From: a virus
IMG/VR virus record: IMGVR_UViG_3300017527_000263
Span: 1-62,562 of that record
Strand: one strand, 5' to 3'
DNA: 62,562 bases
Under the pieces are notes generated by a model, which worked only from the letters and a program-made list of their open reading frames with translations, was not told where the DNA came from and did no database searches. Position numbers and translations under genes: made by a program. This document shows positions 1 to 6,339 of this stretch, one piece after another (position 1 is the stretch's first letter; each line of letters opens with the position of its first letter).

Positions 1-187
1 ATTCAGCCTGGTCCCTTTTAGCTGTTTTGTATAGCTCTCGGAAATCTTCGTGCTTTCGCAGCCATTTATAGACAGTAACGTGCGCCGGGAGATTTTTTGC
101 TTTGCATATGGTTTTCATACCTTTTCCGGCAGCAACACCCTCGCATATTTTTGTTGCTATCGCCCTTGAATATTTAATTACAGCCAT
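1..187 (-). CDS. terminase small subunit, 3' end cut by window edge
   Basis: The 62 visible residues hold an N-terminal helix-turn-helix: an ICEGVAAGKGMKTIC helix followed by a YKWLRKHEDFRELY recognition helix, the pattern of phage small terminases that bind the packaging site and load the large subunit. The start is supported by an AAGAGG ribosome site 7 bases upstream. The rest of the protein, normally another 80 or more residues, lies beyond position 1. The large subunit is far away at 55342-56718, on the same strand. The family call rests on the N-terminal pattern only. Confidence 0.72.
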   Translation of the reverse strand, partial: MAVIKYSRAIATKICEGVAAGKGMKTICKAKNLPAHVTVYKWLRKHEDFRELYKTAKRDQAE

Positions 188-326
188 GGTCAAGCCTCTT
201 TAATACCATCTGATAGTAGGTTGCCTTGTCTTGCCTATCCATTGTTGTGCGGTATAGCGTTAGCCAAGGTTCGGCAGTGCGCTGTTCTGCTTTGGTTAGG
301 TCTTCGAAGGGTTCGGTTGATTTCAT
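174..326 (-). CDS. small hypothetical protein overlapping terS start
   Basis: A 50-residue frame (begins MKSTEPFEDLTKAEQRTAEP) whose end overlaps the terS start by 14 bases, an arrangement typical of coupled phage genes. It is charged, with no membrane segment or recognised motif. No good ribosome site precedes the ATG and the frame is closed by a stop nine codons upstream, so support is mainly the overlap and the sensible codon content. Confidence 0.4.
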   Translation of the reverse strand: MKSTEPFEDLTKAEQRTAEPWLTLYRTTMDRQDKATYYQMVLKRLDHGCN

Positions 327-430
327 CGGTTTTACCGGTTTCGGGTGTTTTCAGCCATTTTACGTCAAAACTGACTCACTGAGAAGCCGCTGACTGCACG
401 ATCTCCACCCTGTCAATAGTAGGGTATGGG

Positions 431-559
431 CTATTTTTGACCATATTCAACCCACTCGATGTCAGGACAGAACAGCTGCCAGTGGTACAAAGGGTGGACG
501 TAAATACCCCGCGCTGCGCTGTACTCCTTGATCGGTTTATCCATACCCCATCTGCTCAT
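431..559 (-). CDS. small hypothetical protein, first gene of leftward terS operon
   Basis: A 42-residue frame beginning MSRWGMDKPIKEYSAARG, preceded by GAAAGG six bases before the ATG. It is rich in Tyr and Trp and has no recognised domain. It lies first in the leftward run that leads to terS and faces the rightward early operon across a 108-bp divergent region. Its function is unknown. Confidence 0.45.
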   Translation of the reverse strand: MSRWGMDKPIKEYSAARGIYVHPLYHWQLFCPDIEWVEYGQK

Positions 560-603
560 AATTGACCTTTCAAAATTATTTTAGATTTATTTCATTATTT
601 AGC

Positions 604-631
604 TTGACAAGTGTTTTTATCGTGGTAGATT
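604..631 (+). promoter_or_regulatory. sigma70-type promoter for rightward early operon
   Basis: A perfect TTGACA at 604-609 and TAGATT (4 of 6 consensus matches) at 626-631 with a 16-bp spacer, just upstream of the first gene of the rightward operon. The surrounding 560-640 stretch is AT-rich and lies between divergent genes. Confidence 0.5.
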
Positions 632-633
632 GA

Positions 634-658
634 ATTATACACCAACCATTTAACAAGG
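634..658 (+). repeat. leader repeat L1
   Basis: First of three near-identical 25-bp leaders (others at 835-859 and 2151-2175), each ending in AACAAGG as part of the ribosome site of the next gene. Each contains two AACCATT-like units. Confidence 0.8.
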
Positions 659-667
659 GGCGCTGGG

Positions 668-832
668 ATGCCAGAACTAACATTGAAGCTAAGGGATGGA
701 ACAATCATAAGGGGTAAATCACCCCTGCACTTCATGTTGGCTGAGAAGTTGGGTGTTGCCTTTGATGATATTGTTGACGTTGGATTTATCACCAAAGGGC
801 GTGTGATTTGGTGTAACCGTAAACCGCACTAA
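668..832 (+). CDS. small hypothetical protein, first gene of early operon
   Basis: A 54-residue frame beginning MPELTLKLRDGTIIRGKSP, with a CAAGGGG ribosome site supplied by leader repeat L1. The alternating hydrophobic pattern suggests a small beta-rich fold. It has no catalytic motif that I recognise. The stop runs directly into leader repeat L2, which starts the next gene. Confidence 0.65.
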   Translation: MPELTLKLRDGTIIRGKSPLHFMLAEKLGVAFDDIVDVGFITKGRVIWCNRKPH

Positions 833-834
833 CC

Positions 835-859
835 ATTATACACTAACCATTTAACAAGG
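835..859 (+). repeat. leader repeat L2
   Basis: Second copy of the 25-bp leader, differing from L1 by one base (CACTAACC for CACCAACC). It follows a stop codon immediately and provides the AAGGAGG ribosome site of the gene at 870. Confidence 0.8.
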
Positions 860-869
860 AGGAAAACCA

Positions 870-1517
870 ATGGCGACAGAATACGTAGGAATAGATTATG
901 GCATGGGGAAAACCAACAGAGATGGCGCTTTTCGTTATGGCGTCATTTCCCAATATGAAGTTGGTCAGGCATGGTATTACGAGTCGGAGGCCGAATATGG
1001 TCCGCCTTGTTGCCCGGATTGTTTCAACGAAGTGGAAGAAACAGCCGATTTCAGCCTACCAGACGGTGCGCCGATGGAGGACAATGAGGGTAATGAGGTG
1101 TTTGATGAATATTTCTGCTCTATTTGCGAAAAAGGGGTGGATGAAAACAGGGAAGATATATACCCGGAAGATCCGCTCGGCTTCTATTATAGCGCCGGCG
1201 GGTACCAATGCGAGCAGTGCGGTGATGATACCGATATTTTTATCACTAAATCACCATACTACACCCATGCCCAATATTGTTCACCATGCGCACCCGGCGC
1301 TGTTTGTTTAATGAACTATTTCATAAACTCATGGGAAAACAGCGGAACCGGTGAAAAAGGCATTAACAACCCCTATGAATACCCGGATGATTATAAATTG
1401 AAAGCGGCGGATGCTGGTTTCCCAAAAGGCTACTGTTTTGGCCATGACTGGTTTGAATCGGGAAAAGCGCCATATCCGGTCTATAGTGTAGAAACAGGAG
1501 AAATAGTTAGTCCATAG
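870..1517 (+). CDS. cysteine-rich acidic protein of unknown function
   Basis: A 215-residue acidic protein with AAGGAGG upstream of the ATG. It has at least four Cys pairs spaced as zinc knuckles (CPDC near residue 50, CSIC near 83, CEQC near 113, CSPC near 138), so it probably folds around metal. No catalytic motif is evident. Many Trp, Tyr and Asp residues are shared in composition with its operon neighbours at 1543 and 5441, which suggests a related group of early proteins. Function unknown. Confidence 0.8.
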   Translation: MATEYVGIDYGMGKTNRDGAFRYGVISQYEVGQAWYYESEAEYGPPCCPDCFNEVEETADFSLPDGAPMEDNEGNEVFDEYFCSICEKGVDENREDIYPEDPLGFYYSAGGYQCEQCGDDTDIFITKSPYYTHAQYCSPCAPGAVCLMNYFINSWENSGTGEKGINNPYEYPDDYKLKAADAGFPKGYCFGHDWFESGKAPYPVYSVETGEIVSP

Positions 1518-1542
1518 CTACAACCTTAAGGGAGGGAAAACA

Positions 1543-2148
1543 ATGAATGAGGTCAATGTGTTAAACGGATTAATAGACTATTGTGATCGCAAGGGCTATT
1601 GTATAGACTACTATGATGGCTGCTGTGAGCCGGGGTATGAGGACAAGCCGGTTATAGCTGCGGATTGGAACCCGGCTAAGATGGAGAAAATAGGCAACCT
1701 TATCGAAAAAATGGAGACTGTTGAGATTGAGTGGTCGGACGAGTGGTCCAGGTGCGATGACTGTTATAAAGCGGTCAGAACAAGCCCGAATAGCTACGAC
1801 TGGCAACCATATTTTATCATTGGTGACGTGTATATGGTCTGCGGAGATTGTGCAATGGATCAAGCCGAGGAATATATACAAGAGTATGTCAATAACAACA
1901 ATCGCGCGATACCATCTTGGTTCATCCAGTCCGCCAAAGATATTGGGTTCGATTGCCTCGAGGACTGCAAGGTTTTTGAGTCCGGTTCCCATCCTGGTCA
2001 AAACGACACACCAGAAAAAGCACTACAAGAGATTTACGACGGTGTCGGGGAGGGATGGTTCCAAGAAACATTTGATTATATTTTTGTTATCACTGGCACC
2101 GGACAGTTTGATCTTAGCTGGTCTATTTTTGTCAGGCCGACCGGCTAA
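1543..2148 (+). CDS. cysteine-rich acidic protein of unknown function
   Basis: A 201-residue acidic protein preceded by AAGGGAGG. CDDC near residue 71 and CGDC near residue 99 could form one zinc site. It lies 25 bp after its similarly Cys-rich neighbour and ends at leader repeat L3. I do not recognise the family. The opposite-strand and overlapping frames here are shadows of this gene. Confidence 0.78.
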   Translation: MNEVNVLNGLIDYCDRKGYCIDYYDGCCEPGYEDKPVIAADWNPAKMEKIGNLIEKMETVEIEWSDEWSRCDDCYKAVRTSPNSYDWQPYFIIGDVYMVCGDCAMDQAEEYIQEYVNNNNRAIPSWFIQSAKDIGFDCLEDCKVFESGSHPGQNDTPEKALQEIYDGVGEGWFQETFDYIFVITGTGQFDLSWSIFVRPTG

Positions 2149-2150
2149 CC

Positions 2151-2175
2151 ATTATACACCAACCATTTAACAAGG
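2151..2175 (+). repeat. leader repeat L3
   Basis: Third copy of the 25-bp leader, identical to L1, directly after the preceding stop codon. It supplies AAGGGAGG for the radical SAM gene. Confidence 0.8.
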
Positions 2176-2186
2176 GAGGCCAACGC

Positions 2187-2954
2187 ATGTATCTGCAAAT
2201 TACAACACGTTGCAATATGTCCTGCGACCATTGCTGTTACAATTGCACCAACAAGGGTGATGATATGTCATGGGAAACGATGGTTGACGCTGTTGCGTTT
2301 ACCCGTGACTATACAGAGTGCATTTCTATCGGGGGGGGCGAGCCAACCCTTCACCCAAGGTTTTTTAATTTCCTAAAGATATGCCTGGAGGATTTTGATT
2401 ACGTGTGGATGGCAACCAACGGGAGCCGGACCGATTCAATGTTTAGATTATCCAATATTATAGACAGGGAAGATTACCCCGAATGTACTTGTGAAGAAGA
2501 CGACCCAGAAGAATTTGAGGAGTATGGTTGCCTTTGCCATGAAAAGATGGATTTGGATGTTATCTACCAGGAAGACAAATTGTCTGTTGCGTTATCTCAA
2601 GATTGTTTCCATGACCCAATCTCTAAAACCGTTGTTAATTTATGGAATCGTCGGGCCAACACCCATGGGCCGTCACATTATGAAATCAGGGACGTAACAA
2701 GGGCTATGAGTGGTGTTATCGCACAAGGACGGGCAAAAACAACTGGAAGCGGGTGGAATGAGGACGACTGTGTATGCTCTGACTTAATAATTCAACCGGA
2801 CGGTAAAATCAAGATTTGCGGTTGTGAGGACGCTCCCATTATTGGTGATATTTGGTCCGGTATCGGTGCTGAGTGGGAGAAGATCTTAGATGATGATGCA
2901 TTTAGGGAAACTGACTGTTACAGCTCATACATTAAGGGAAAAAACAAGGACTAA
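2187..2954 (+). CDS. radical SAM protein, phage type
   Basis: The 255-residue protein starts almost at the cluster motif: C9-x3-C13-x2-C16 in TTRCNMSCDHC, the radical SAM signature for a [4Fe-4S] cluster that cleaves S-adenosylmethionine. GGGEPT at residues 49-54 is the SAM-binding GGE-type motif. Further Cys groups (CTCEE and CLC mid-protein; CVCSD, CGCED near the C-terminus with an IQPDGKIKIC segment) resemble auxiliary-cluster regions of SPASM-like proteins. The substrate is unknown. It follows leader repeat L3 and precedes the run of hairpin-headed small genes. It could modify a tRNA, a protein or a peptide encoded nearby; nothing in the sequence decides between these. Confidence 0.88.
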   Translation: MYLQITTRCNMSCDHCCYNCTNKGDDMSWETMVDAVAFTRDYTECISIGGGEPTLHPRFFNFLKICLEDFDYVWMATNGSRTDSMFRLSNIIDREDYPECTCEEDDPEEFEEYGCLCHEKMDLDVIYQEDKLSVALSQDCFHDPISKTVVNLWNRRANTHGPSHYEIRDVTRAMSGVIAQGRAKTTGSGWNEDDCVCSDLIIQPDGKIKICGCEDAPIIGDIWSGIGAEWEKILDDDAFRETDCYSSYIKGKNKD

Positions 2955-2994
2955 CCATCAACCCCAACACCCCGCACGGGGCATGGAGGAAATT
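2952..2994 (+). repeat. hairpin-RBS module 1
   Basis: Intergenic module that begins at the previous stop, contains the CCCC-GCAC-GGGG hairpin at 2970-2981, and ends with GGAGGAAATT abutting the start codon at 2995. An ATG at 2983 inside the module is in frame with the gene start (encoding MEEIM). Confidence 0.85.
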
Positions 2995-3309
2995 ATGAGT
3001 AATTCAAGATTTTATAACACCCTTTTTAAAAGCGAGCCAATGAAAGTTGGTAAACATGAGTGGCGTTTGATTGTGTACGATCACCCACACTATGAAAGAT
3101 GCACAGATTATGAATGGCGGCCCACATACATTGATTTAGACGTATTGGGATACATACCCCCAGATCCGTGGCAGTCAATGAAGGAATGGCCTAGATATAA
3201 TTTCAATGATGGTATGCACGCCGGTTGCCCGAAGTCACTCGTAAAGCTATACCGCAAACACAAGCCCATTGTCGATAAATTGTTGGCAGAAAACACAGAC
3301 AAATTCTAA
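2995..3309 (+). CDS. small hypothetical protein
   Basis: A 104-residue protein started at the ATG placed after GGAGGAAATT; an upstream in-frame ATG is part of the repeat module and less likely. It is rich in Tyr, Trp and Pro (PTYIDLDVLGYIPPDPWQS), without metal motifs or membrane segments. Unknown function; one of several small genes each headed by the same hairpin-RBS module. Confidence 0.72.
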   Translation: MSNSRFYNTLFKSEPMKVGKHEWRLIVYDHPHYERCTDYEWRPTYIDLDVLGYIPPDPWQSMKEWPRYNFNDGMHAGCPKSLVKLYRKHKPIVDKLLAENTDKF

Positions 3310-3342
3310 CCCCAATAGCCCATCACGGGAATGGAGGAAATT
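3308..3342 (+). repeat. hairpin-RBS module 2
   Basis: A variant copy with hairpin arms CCC (3319-3321) and GGG (3327-3329) around ATCAC, followed by AATGGAGGAAATT and the start at 3343. It shares the CCCCAATAGCCC upstream part with the other copies. Confidence 0.8.
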
Positions 3343-3708
3343 ATGAAAACCATGAGAAAAGACGTTAAAAGGGACAACCGCACATCTAAATGTTTAGGGT
3401 CTAGTTTGTTGGGACATTCGACTTACCTGTTAAAGCCAATGGATCTTTTTGTGTATGAGGAACATTACACAGACAAAACAACCGGACAGCGGTTGGCAAA
3501 GTGCCATGGAAGAATCAGGCCGCTGCGCAAAATTGATGAAACGGATGTAATAAAATGGTATATTTTAGCACAGTCAGCGGCTGATGATATGCAATTTACA
3601 TATGAGCGATGGGTACCGGTTGAAGATGTTGTGCAAATAATCCCATGTAAAAAGGCTAACACCCATATAAAAAACTTTTTTACCGACCATGAATTTAGAT
3701 TGATATAA
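3343..3708 (+). CDS. small hypothetical protein
   Basis: A 121-residue basic-to-neutral protein beginning MKTMRKDVKRDNRTSKCLGS. The start is the ATG after the module ribosome site. The N-terminal 15 residues are strongly basic and may contact nucleic acid (inference). No family recognised. Confidence 0.7.
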   Translation: MKTMRKDVKRDNRTSKCLGSSLLGHSTYLLKPMDLFVYEEHYTDKTTGQRLAKCHGRIRPLRKIDETDVIKWYILAQSAADDMQFTYERWVPVEDVVQIIPCKKANTHIKNFFTDHEFRLI

Positions 3709-3738
3709 TACACAGTCCATAAGATTAGTGGAGGAATT

Positions 3739-3984
3739 ATGAAAACAATCTACAGAACCCCTATATCCTGGGGAGAAGAAGAATATTTTTTTACACCTGC
3801 ATCGTATCCAACGTATATGAAAAACATGGCCAGTTGTTTCGATGATGCGCCTGCCGAACCTGACATATTTTCTCTGAATGATGAAGGCTTTTACGAAAGT
3901 ATTTATCACAAAAATTACGGGAGGGAATTTGTAAAAATTTTAGATTGGTCAGATAGTGAAAACTTGATTGTCGAATATAAATAA
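3739..3984 (+). CDS. small hypothetical protein
   Basis: An 81-residue acidic protein (MKTIYRTPISWGEEEYFFTP) with a GTGGAGGAATT ribosome site. This intergenic gap lacks the C/G hairpin found before its neighbours, keeping only the GGAGGAATT part. Unknown function. Confidence 0.68.
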   Translation: MKTIYRTPISWGEEEYFFTPASYPTYMKNMASCFDDAPAEPDIFSLNDEGFYESIYHKNYGREFVKILDWSDSENLIVEYK

Positions 3985-3988
3985 CCAA

Positions 3989-4026
3989 CTAACCCCAATA
4001 GCCCCGCACGGGGCATGGAGGAAATT
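3989..4026 (+). repeat. hairpin-RBS module 3
   Basis: Full-length copy: AACCCCAATAG, the CCCC-GCAC-GGGG hairpin at 4002-4013, then CATGGAGGAAATT before the start at 4027. The internal ATG at 4015 is in frame with the gene. Confidence 0.85.
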
Positions 4027-4296
4027 ATGAAAATCATGGTGCATGAAAACAAGTTCCACGGTGGCGGTGTTGTATATTCGGGCGGATCAATTAATCAAGC
4101 TATCCGTACCGCTAGAAAAATAAGTTGTGTAGACTGCCAATGTGGCGGACCAGTAATTGTCAGAGAAGATGGCATGTTCCTATGCGATTGGGAGGCCACA
4201 CCGCCGTTCCAACCATCTAATTGTCCGTCATGGCATTTTTATTCCGGGGATAAGTGTTACCTACAACCATTTTTTAACGGCCCTATTCAATGGTAA
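4027..4296 (+). CDS. small Cys-containing hypothetical protein
   Basis: An 89-residue protein with CVDCQC near residue 37, further single Cys residues and an SCPSWHFY-like end segment, so a small metal-bound fold is possible. It starts after module 3 and ends just before module 4. No family recognised. Confidence 0.68.
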   Translation: MKIMVHENKFHGGGVVYSGGSINQAIRTARKISCVDCQCGGPVIVREDGMFLCDWEATPPFQPSNCPSWHFYSGDKCYLQPFFNGPIQW

Positions 4297-4331
4297 CTAT
4301 CAGCCCCCTCACGGGGTATGGAGGAAACACC
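4297..4331 (+). repeat. hairpin-RBS module 4
   Basis: A copy with hairpin CCCC-TCAC-GGGG at 4305-4316 and GGAGGAAACACC before the ATG at 4332. Here the internal ATG is out of frame with the gene, unlike modules 1-3. Confidence 0.78.
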
Positions 4332-4592
4332 ATGAATATCAAAGAATTTGAATACAACACAGAATACGGTTTCGCATGGATTATACTTGAGGATGGAAAT
4401 ACAGTCCAGTGCTGTCTATACGCACCGGACGAATTACCAACAGAAAAAACTATAACTATGAGTGACTGCGGCCACAATTGGGGGTGCTGTGGGGATGCGA
4501 ACGATGCTGCATTTGAAAAATATGGCGAAAACCGTTGCATGAAAGCACTTTTCGCAGAAGCAAAACTAGCAGGAATTAATGTCAAAGAGTAG
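4332..4592 (+). CDS. small hypothetical protein
   Basis: An 86-residue acidic protein beginning MNIKEFEYNTEYGFAWIILE, with a CGHNWGCCGD segment that could hold a metal ion. It begins after hairpin module 4. Unknown function. Confidence 0.68.
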   Translation: MNIKEFEYNTEYGFAWIILEDGNTVQCCLYAPDELPTEKTITMSDCGHNWGCCGDANDAAFEKYGENRCMKALFAEAKLAGINVKE

Positions 4593-4607
4593 GTGCTTAA
4601 ACCATGA

Positions 4608-4627
4608 GGCCTGACTCCGGTCGGGCC
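4608..4627 (+). promoter_or_regulatory. intergenic hairpin unlike the module family
   Basis: GGCCTGAC-TCCG-GTCGGGCC forms an 8-bp stem (one G-U pair) with a four-base loop. It sits in the gap before the gene at 4660, where the usual CCCC/GGGG hairpin is missing. No T-run follows, so it is not a typical terminator; it may take the place of the module hairpin. Confidence 0.5.
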
Positions 4628-4659
4628 GACCAGCTTAACCATCAACCAAGGAGGAAATT

Positions 4660-4842
4660 ATGAAAAATTACTACACACAAGATGGAATAGGAAAGGCAAA
4701 ATATACAGTCTCTTACCATGATGGAGTCGAAGCCCATAAGGACGGTAGCCCGTTTTACGGTATCCGTATATTCAAAAACAAGAAGGTCCGTGACCGGTTT
4801 GTAAAGGAACTACATGCAGCCGGGTATAGTTACAGATGCTAA
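4660..4842 (+). CDS. small basic hypothetical protein
   Basis: A 60-residue protein (MKNYYTQDGIGKAKYTVSYH) with AAGGAGGAAATT before the ATG. The KNKKVRDRFVKEL helix is basic and could bind nucleic acid. The pattern of a strand-rich front and helical end recalls small phage proteins of unknown function. Its stop leads into module 5. Confidence 0.68.
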   Translation: MKNYYTQDGIGKAKYTVSYHDGVEAHKDGSPFYGIRIFKNKKVRDRFVKELHAAGYSYRC

Positions 4843-4874
4843 CCCCAATAGCCCCGCATGGGGAGGAGGAAATT
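4842..4874 (+). repeat. hairpin-RBS module 5
   Basis: A copy with hairpin CCCC-GCAT-GGGG at 4852-4863, followed directly by AGGAGGAAATT and the ATG at 4875. The CA before the GGAGG found in modules 1 and 3 is absent. Confidence 0.85.
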
Positions 4875-5171
4875 ATGAAACATACACAAGGACCATGGGA
4901 AGTGTATTCAGATGAATACTTTGACGACCACAACGAGGTACTCATCCAACACCAGGGTGGCGTTGTGGTTGACCGTGTCGGCACACTGTCATCAAATGAC
5001 GCGACAGATAATGCGCAGTTGATGACGGATGCAAAGCTAATAGCAGCCGCACCTGATCTGCTGGACGCTTGTTGTTCAGTGTTGAGGTCAATTAACGACC
5101 TTAAAACAGATCCTACATTAGAAGGGTGCGCAATGGTTCTGGAACACGCAATCCGCAAGGCAACAGACTAG
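4875..5171 (+). CDS. conserved small phage protein (LIAAAPDLLDA family)
   Basis: A 98-residue protein opening MKHTQGPWEVYSDE and carrying AKLIAAAPDLLDACCSVL, the hallmark of a small protein family common in phages and prophages and of unknown function. The start is the ATG after module 5. It is acidic and without metal or membrane motifs. Family recognition is from the two conserved segments. Confidence 0.78.
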   Translation: MKHTQGPWEVYSDEYFDDHNEVLIQHQGGVVVDRVGTLSSNDATDNAQLMTDAKLIAAAPDLLDACCSVLRSINDLKTDPTLEGCAMVLEHAIRKATD

Positions 5172-5203
5172 CCCCAATAGCCCCGCATGGGGAGGAGGAA
5201 ATT
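5170..5203 (+). repeat. hairpin-RBS module 6
   Basis: Nearly identical to module 5 (CCCC-GCAT-GGGG at 5181-5192, AGGAGGAAATT, ATG at 5204). Modules 5 and 6 flank one small gene as direct repeats. Confidence 0.85.
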
Positions 5204-5332
5204 ATGAGTACACCAATTGGTTCAATGCGAGTGAGTAAAAAAACCTGGTATCATAACGGAGGCTTTTCTAATCCGCTGTGTTGGAGGCGGATGGTCGGAC
5301 ATAGCTGGCATTATTACATGCGATTTGATTAA
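5204..5332 (+). CDS. very small hypothetical protein
   Basis: A 42-residue protein (MSTPIGSMRVSKKTWYHNGG) rich in Trp, His and Arg. It sits between modules 6 and 7. The good ribosome site supports translation; no motif is recognised. Confidence 0.6.
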   Translation: MSTPIGSMRVSKKTWYHNGGFSNPLCWRRMVGHSWHYYMRFD

Positions 5333-5385
5333 CCATCAACCCCAATAACCCCGCACATTTCCCAGTTGTGCGGGGTTGGGGAATT
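5333..5385 (+). repeat. hairpin-RBS module 7, long-stem form
   Basis: The hairpin is longer here: CCCCGCACA (5349-5357), loop TTTCCCAGT, TGTGCGGGG (5367-5375), a perfect 9-bp stem. It is followed by TTGGGGAATTATG rather than GGAGG. The short modules look like internal-deletion forms of this one. Confidence 0.8.
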
Positions 5386-5418
5386 ATGAAAACTCAGAAT
5401 TATGAAAATTTAGCGACC
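5382..5418 (+). repeat. 37-bp duplicated segment, copy 1
   Basis: A 37-bp stretch with two AATTATGAAAA units, repeated at 6291-6327 with two mismatches. Both copies lie just downstream of the two long-stem hairpins, so the hairpin plus tail was probably duplicated as a block. Confidence 0.8.
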
Positions 5419-5440
5419 CCACGGGGAATGGAGGAAAATT
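5415..5440 (+). repeat. hairpin-RBS module 8, short form
   Basis: A minimal copy: CCCC-AC-GGGG at 5417-5426, AATGGAGGAAAATT, then ATG at 5441. The two-base loop means only three pairs are likely to form. Confidence 0.7.
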
Positions 5441-6184
5441 ATGATAGACAACAGCAGAACAATATCGTTGCACGATCAGTATCTAACAGCAAGTCCGTAT
5501 GATGATGAACCGGATTGGGCAGATGAGCCTTACAATGTGCGTTGCCCCAAGTGCACCAGTGACATTTTTGAGGAGTGGGGTGGCGATTATCCAACCTACA
5601 ATTTCCGGTGCGATGACTGCGGCCATGAGTGGAAACAGGACGTTGAAAAACCTCACATGACACCAGCACAGGAAAAACGAATAGCAGAATTAAGATTAGA
5701 ACTGTCTAAGTTCAGGATTCACCGAAAAAGAAAAAAGGGCATGGATATTGATTCTTTTTTTGAGTCCCTTTACGTTGAAGGTAATTTTCATTGGGATAGT
5801 CAAGAAGCCGGTGACTGGCACGTTTACAATTGTGGGGAAAAAGATTGCCCCGTTGGGTGGCATCTCATAGCGTTTTTTGAAGTATTCGGTCGAGAAAATG
5901 GCAAACGATATGTTGAAATCCACGACGTTGACAGTGAGGGTAATTGGGATTTTAATACCGGATATGATGAACGTGAGGGAGACACACCGGCACAATGGAA
6001 TGAAGTTGCCGAAATCATGGCTAATATGGCCGACGGTTTTTTCCTTGGTTGGGCTGAATATTGGCTGGATGCTGCCGGAACCGGTAAAGACCCGTGCGAG
6101 CAGACAGTCGGGCCGGTCAAGGGCAATTGGGTTGATTTCTGCCTTGACTCTGTTGAAGACTATATTAAATATATAAAAATGTAA
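5441..6184 (+). CDS. zinc-ribbon protein of unknown function, last gene of early operon
   Basis: A 247-residue acidic protein. CPKC near residue 34 and CDDC near residue 57 with a following GHEW form a zinc ribbon like those in transcription-related proteins. A basic patch (HRKRKKG, near 93-99) follows, then an acidic Trp/Asp-rich region with CGEKDC. It resembles the Cys-rich proteins at 870 and 1543 in composition. It is followed by a long hairpin that may end the operon. Function unknown; nucleic-acid binding is a guess from the ribbon and basic patch. Confidence 0.78.
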   Translation: MIDNSRTISLHDQYLTASPYDDEPDWADEPYNVRCPKCTSDIFEEWGGDYPTYNFRCDDCGHEWKQDVEKPHMTPAQEKRIAELRLELSKFRIHRKRKKGMDIDSFFESLYVEGNFHWDSQEAGDWHVYNCGEKDCPVGWHLIAFFEVFGRENGKRYVEIHDVDSEGNWDFNTGYDEREGDTPAQWNEVAEIMANMADGFFLGWAEYWLDAAGTGKDPCEQTVGPVKGNWVDFCLDSVEDYIKYIKM

Positions 6185-6192
6185 AGGATGTA

Positions 6193-6240
6193 ACCCATCA
6201 ACCCCAATAGCCCCGCACATTTCCCAGTTGTGCGGGGTTG
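6193..6240 (+). terminator. terminal long-stem module (module 9), possible operon terminator
   Basis: AACCCCAATAG followed by the perfect 9-bp hairpin CCCCGCACA/TGTGCGGGG (6211-6237) and TTGTTTAC. It belongs to the module family but no gene starts after it, and it lies between convergent genes. The U-content after the stem is modest, so termination is plausible rather than certain. Confidence 0.55.
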
Positions 6241-6290
6241 TTTACACTTGTCAAACCAAATTGTCAAAGAGCTACTATATTATGTCACAG

Positions 6291-6327
6291 AATTATGAAA
6301 ACTCAGAATTATGAAAATTCAGCAACC
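6291..6327 (+). repeat. 37-bp duplicated segment, copy 2
   Basis: Second copy of the segment at 5382-5418. It is followed by another AATTATGAAAATTATGA, so four AATTATGAA-like units lie in about 60 bp. No gene follows on this strand. The rest of 6241-6339 shows nothing I can assign. Confidence 0.75.
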
Positions 6328-6339
6328 AAATTATGAAAA

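Noticed and set aside
5386-5502. 38-codon rightward frame starting MKTQNYENLATPRG
   Set aside because: It is made of the 37-bp repeat and module 8 and then overlaps the well-supported gene at 5441 in another frame.
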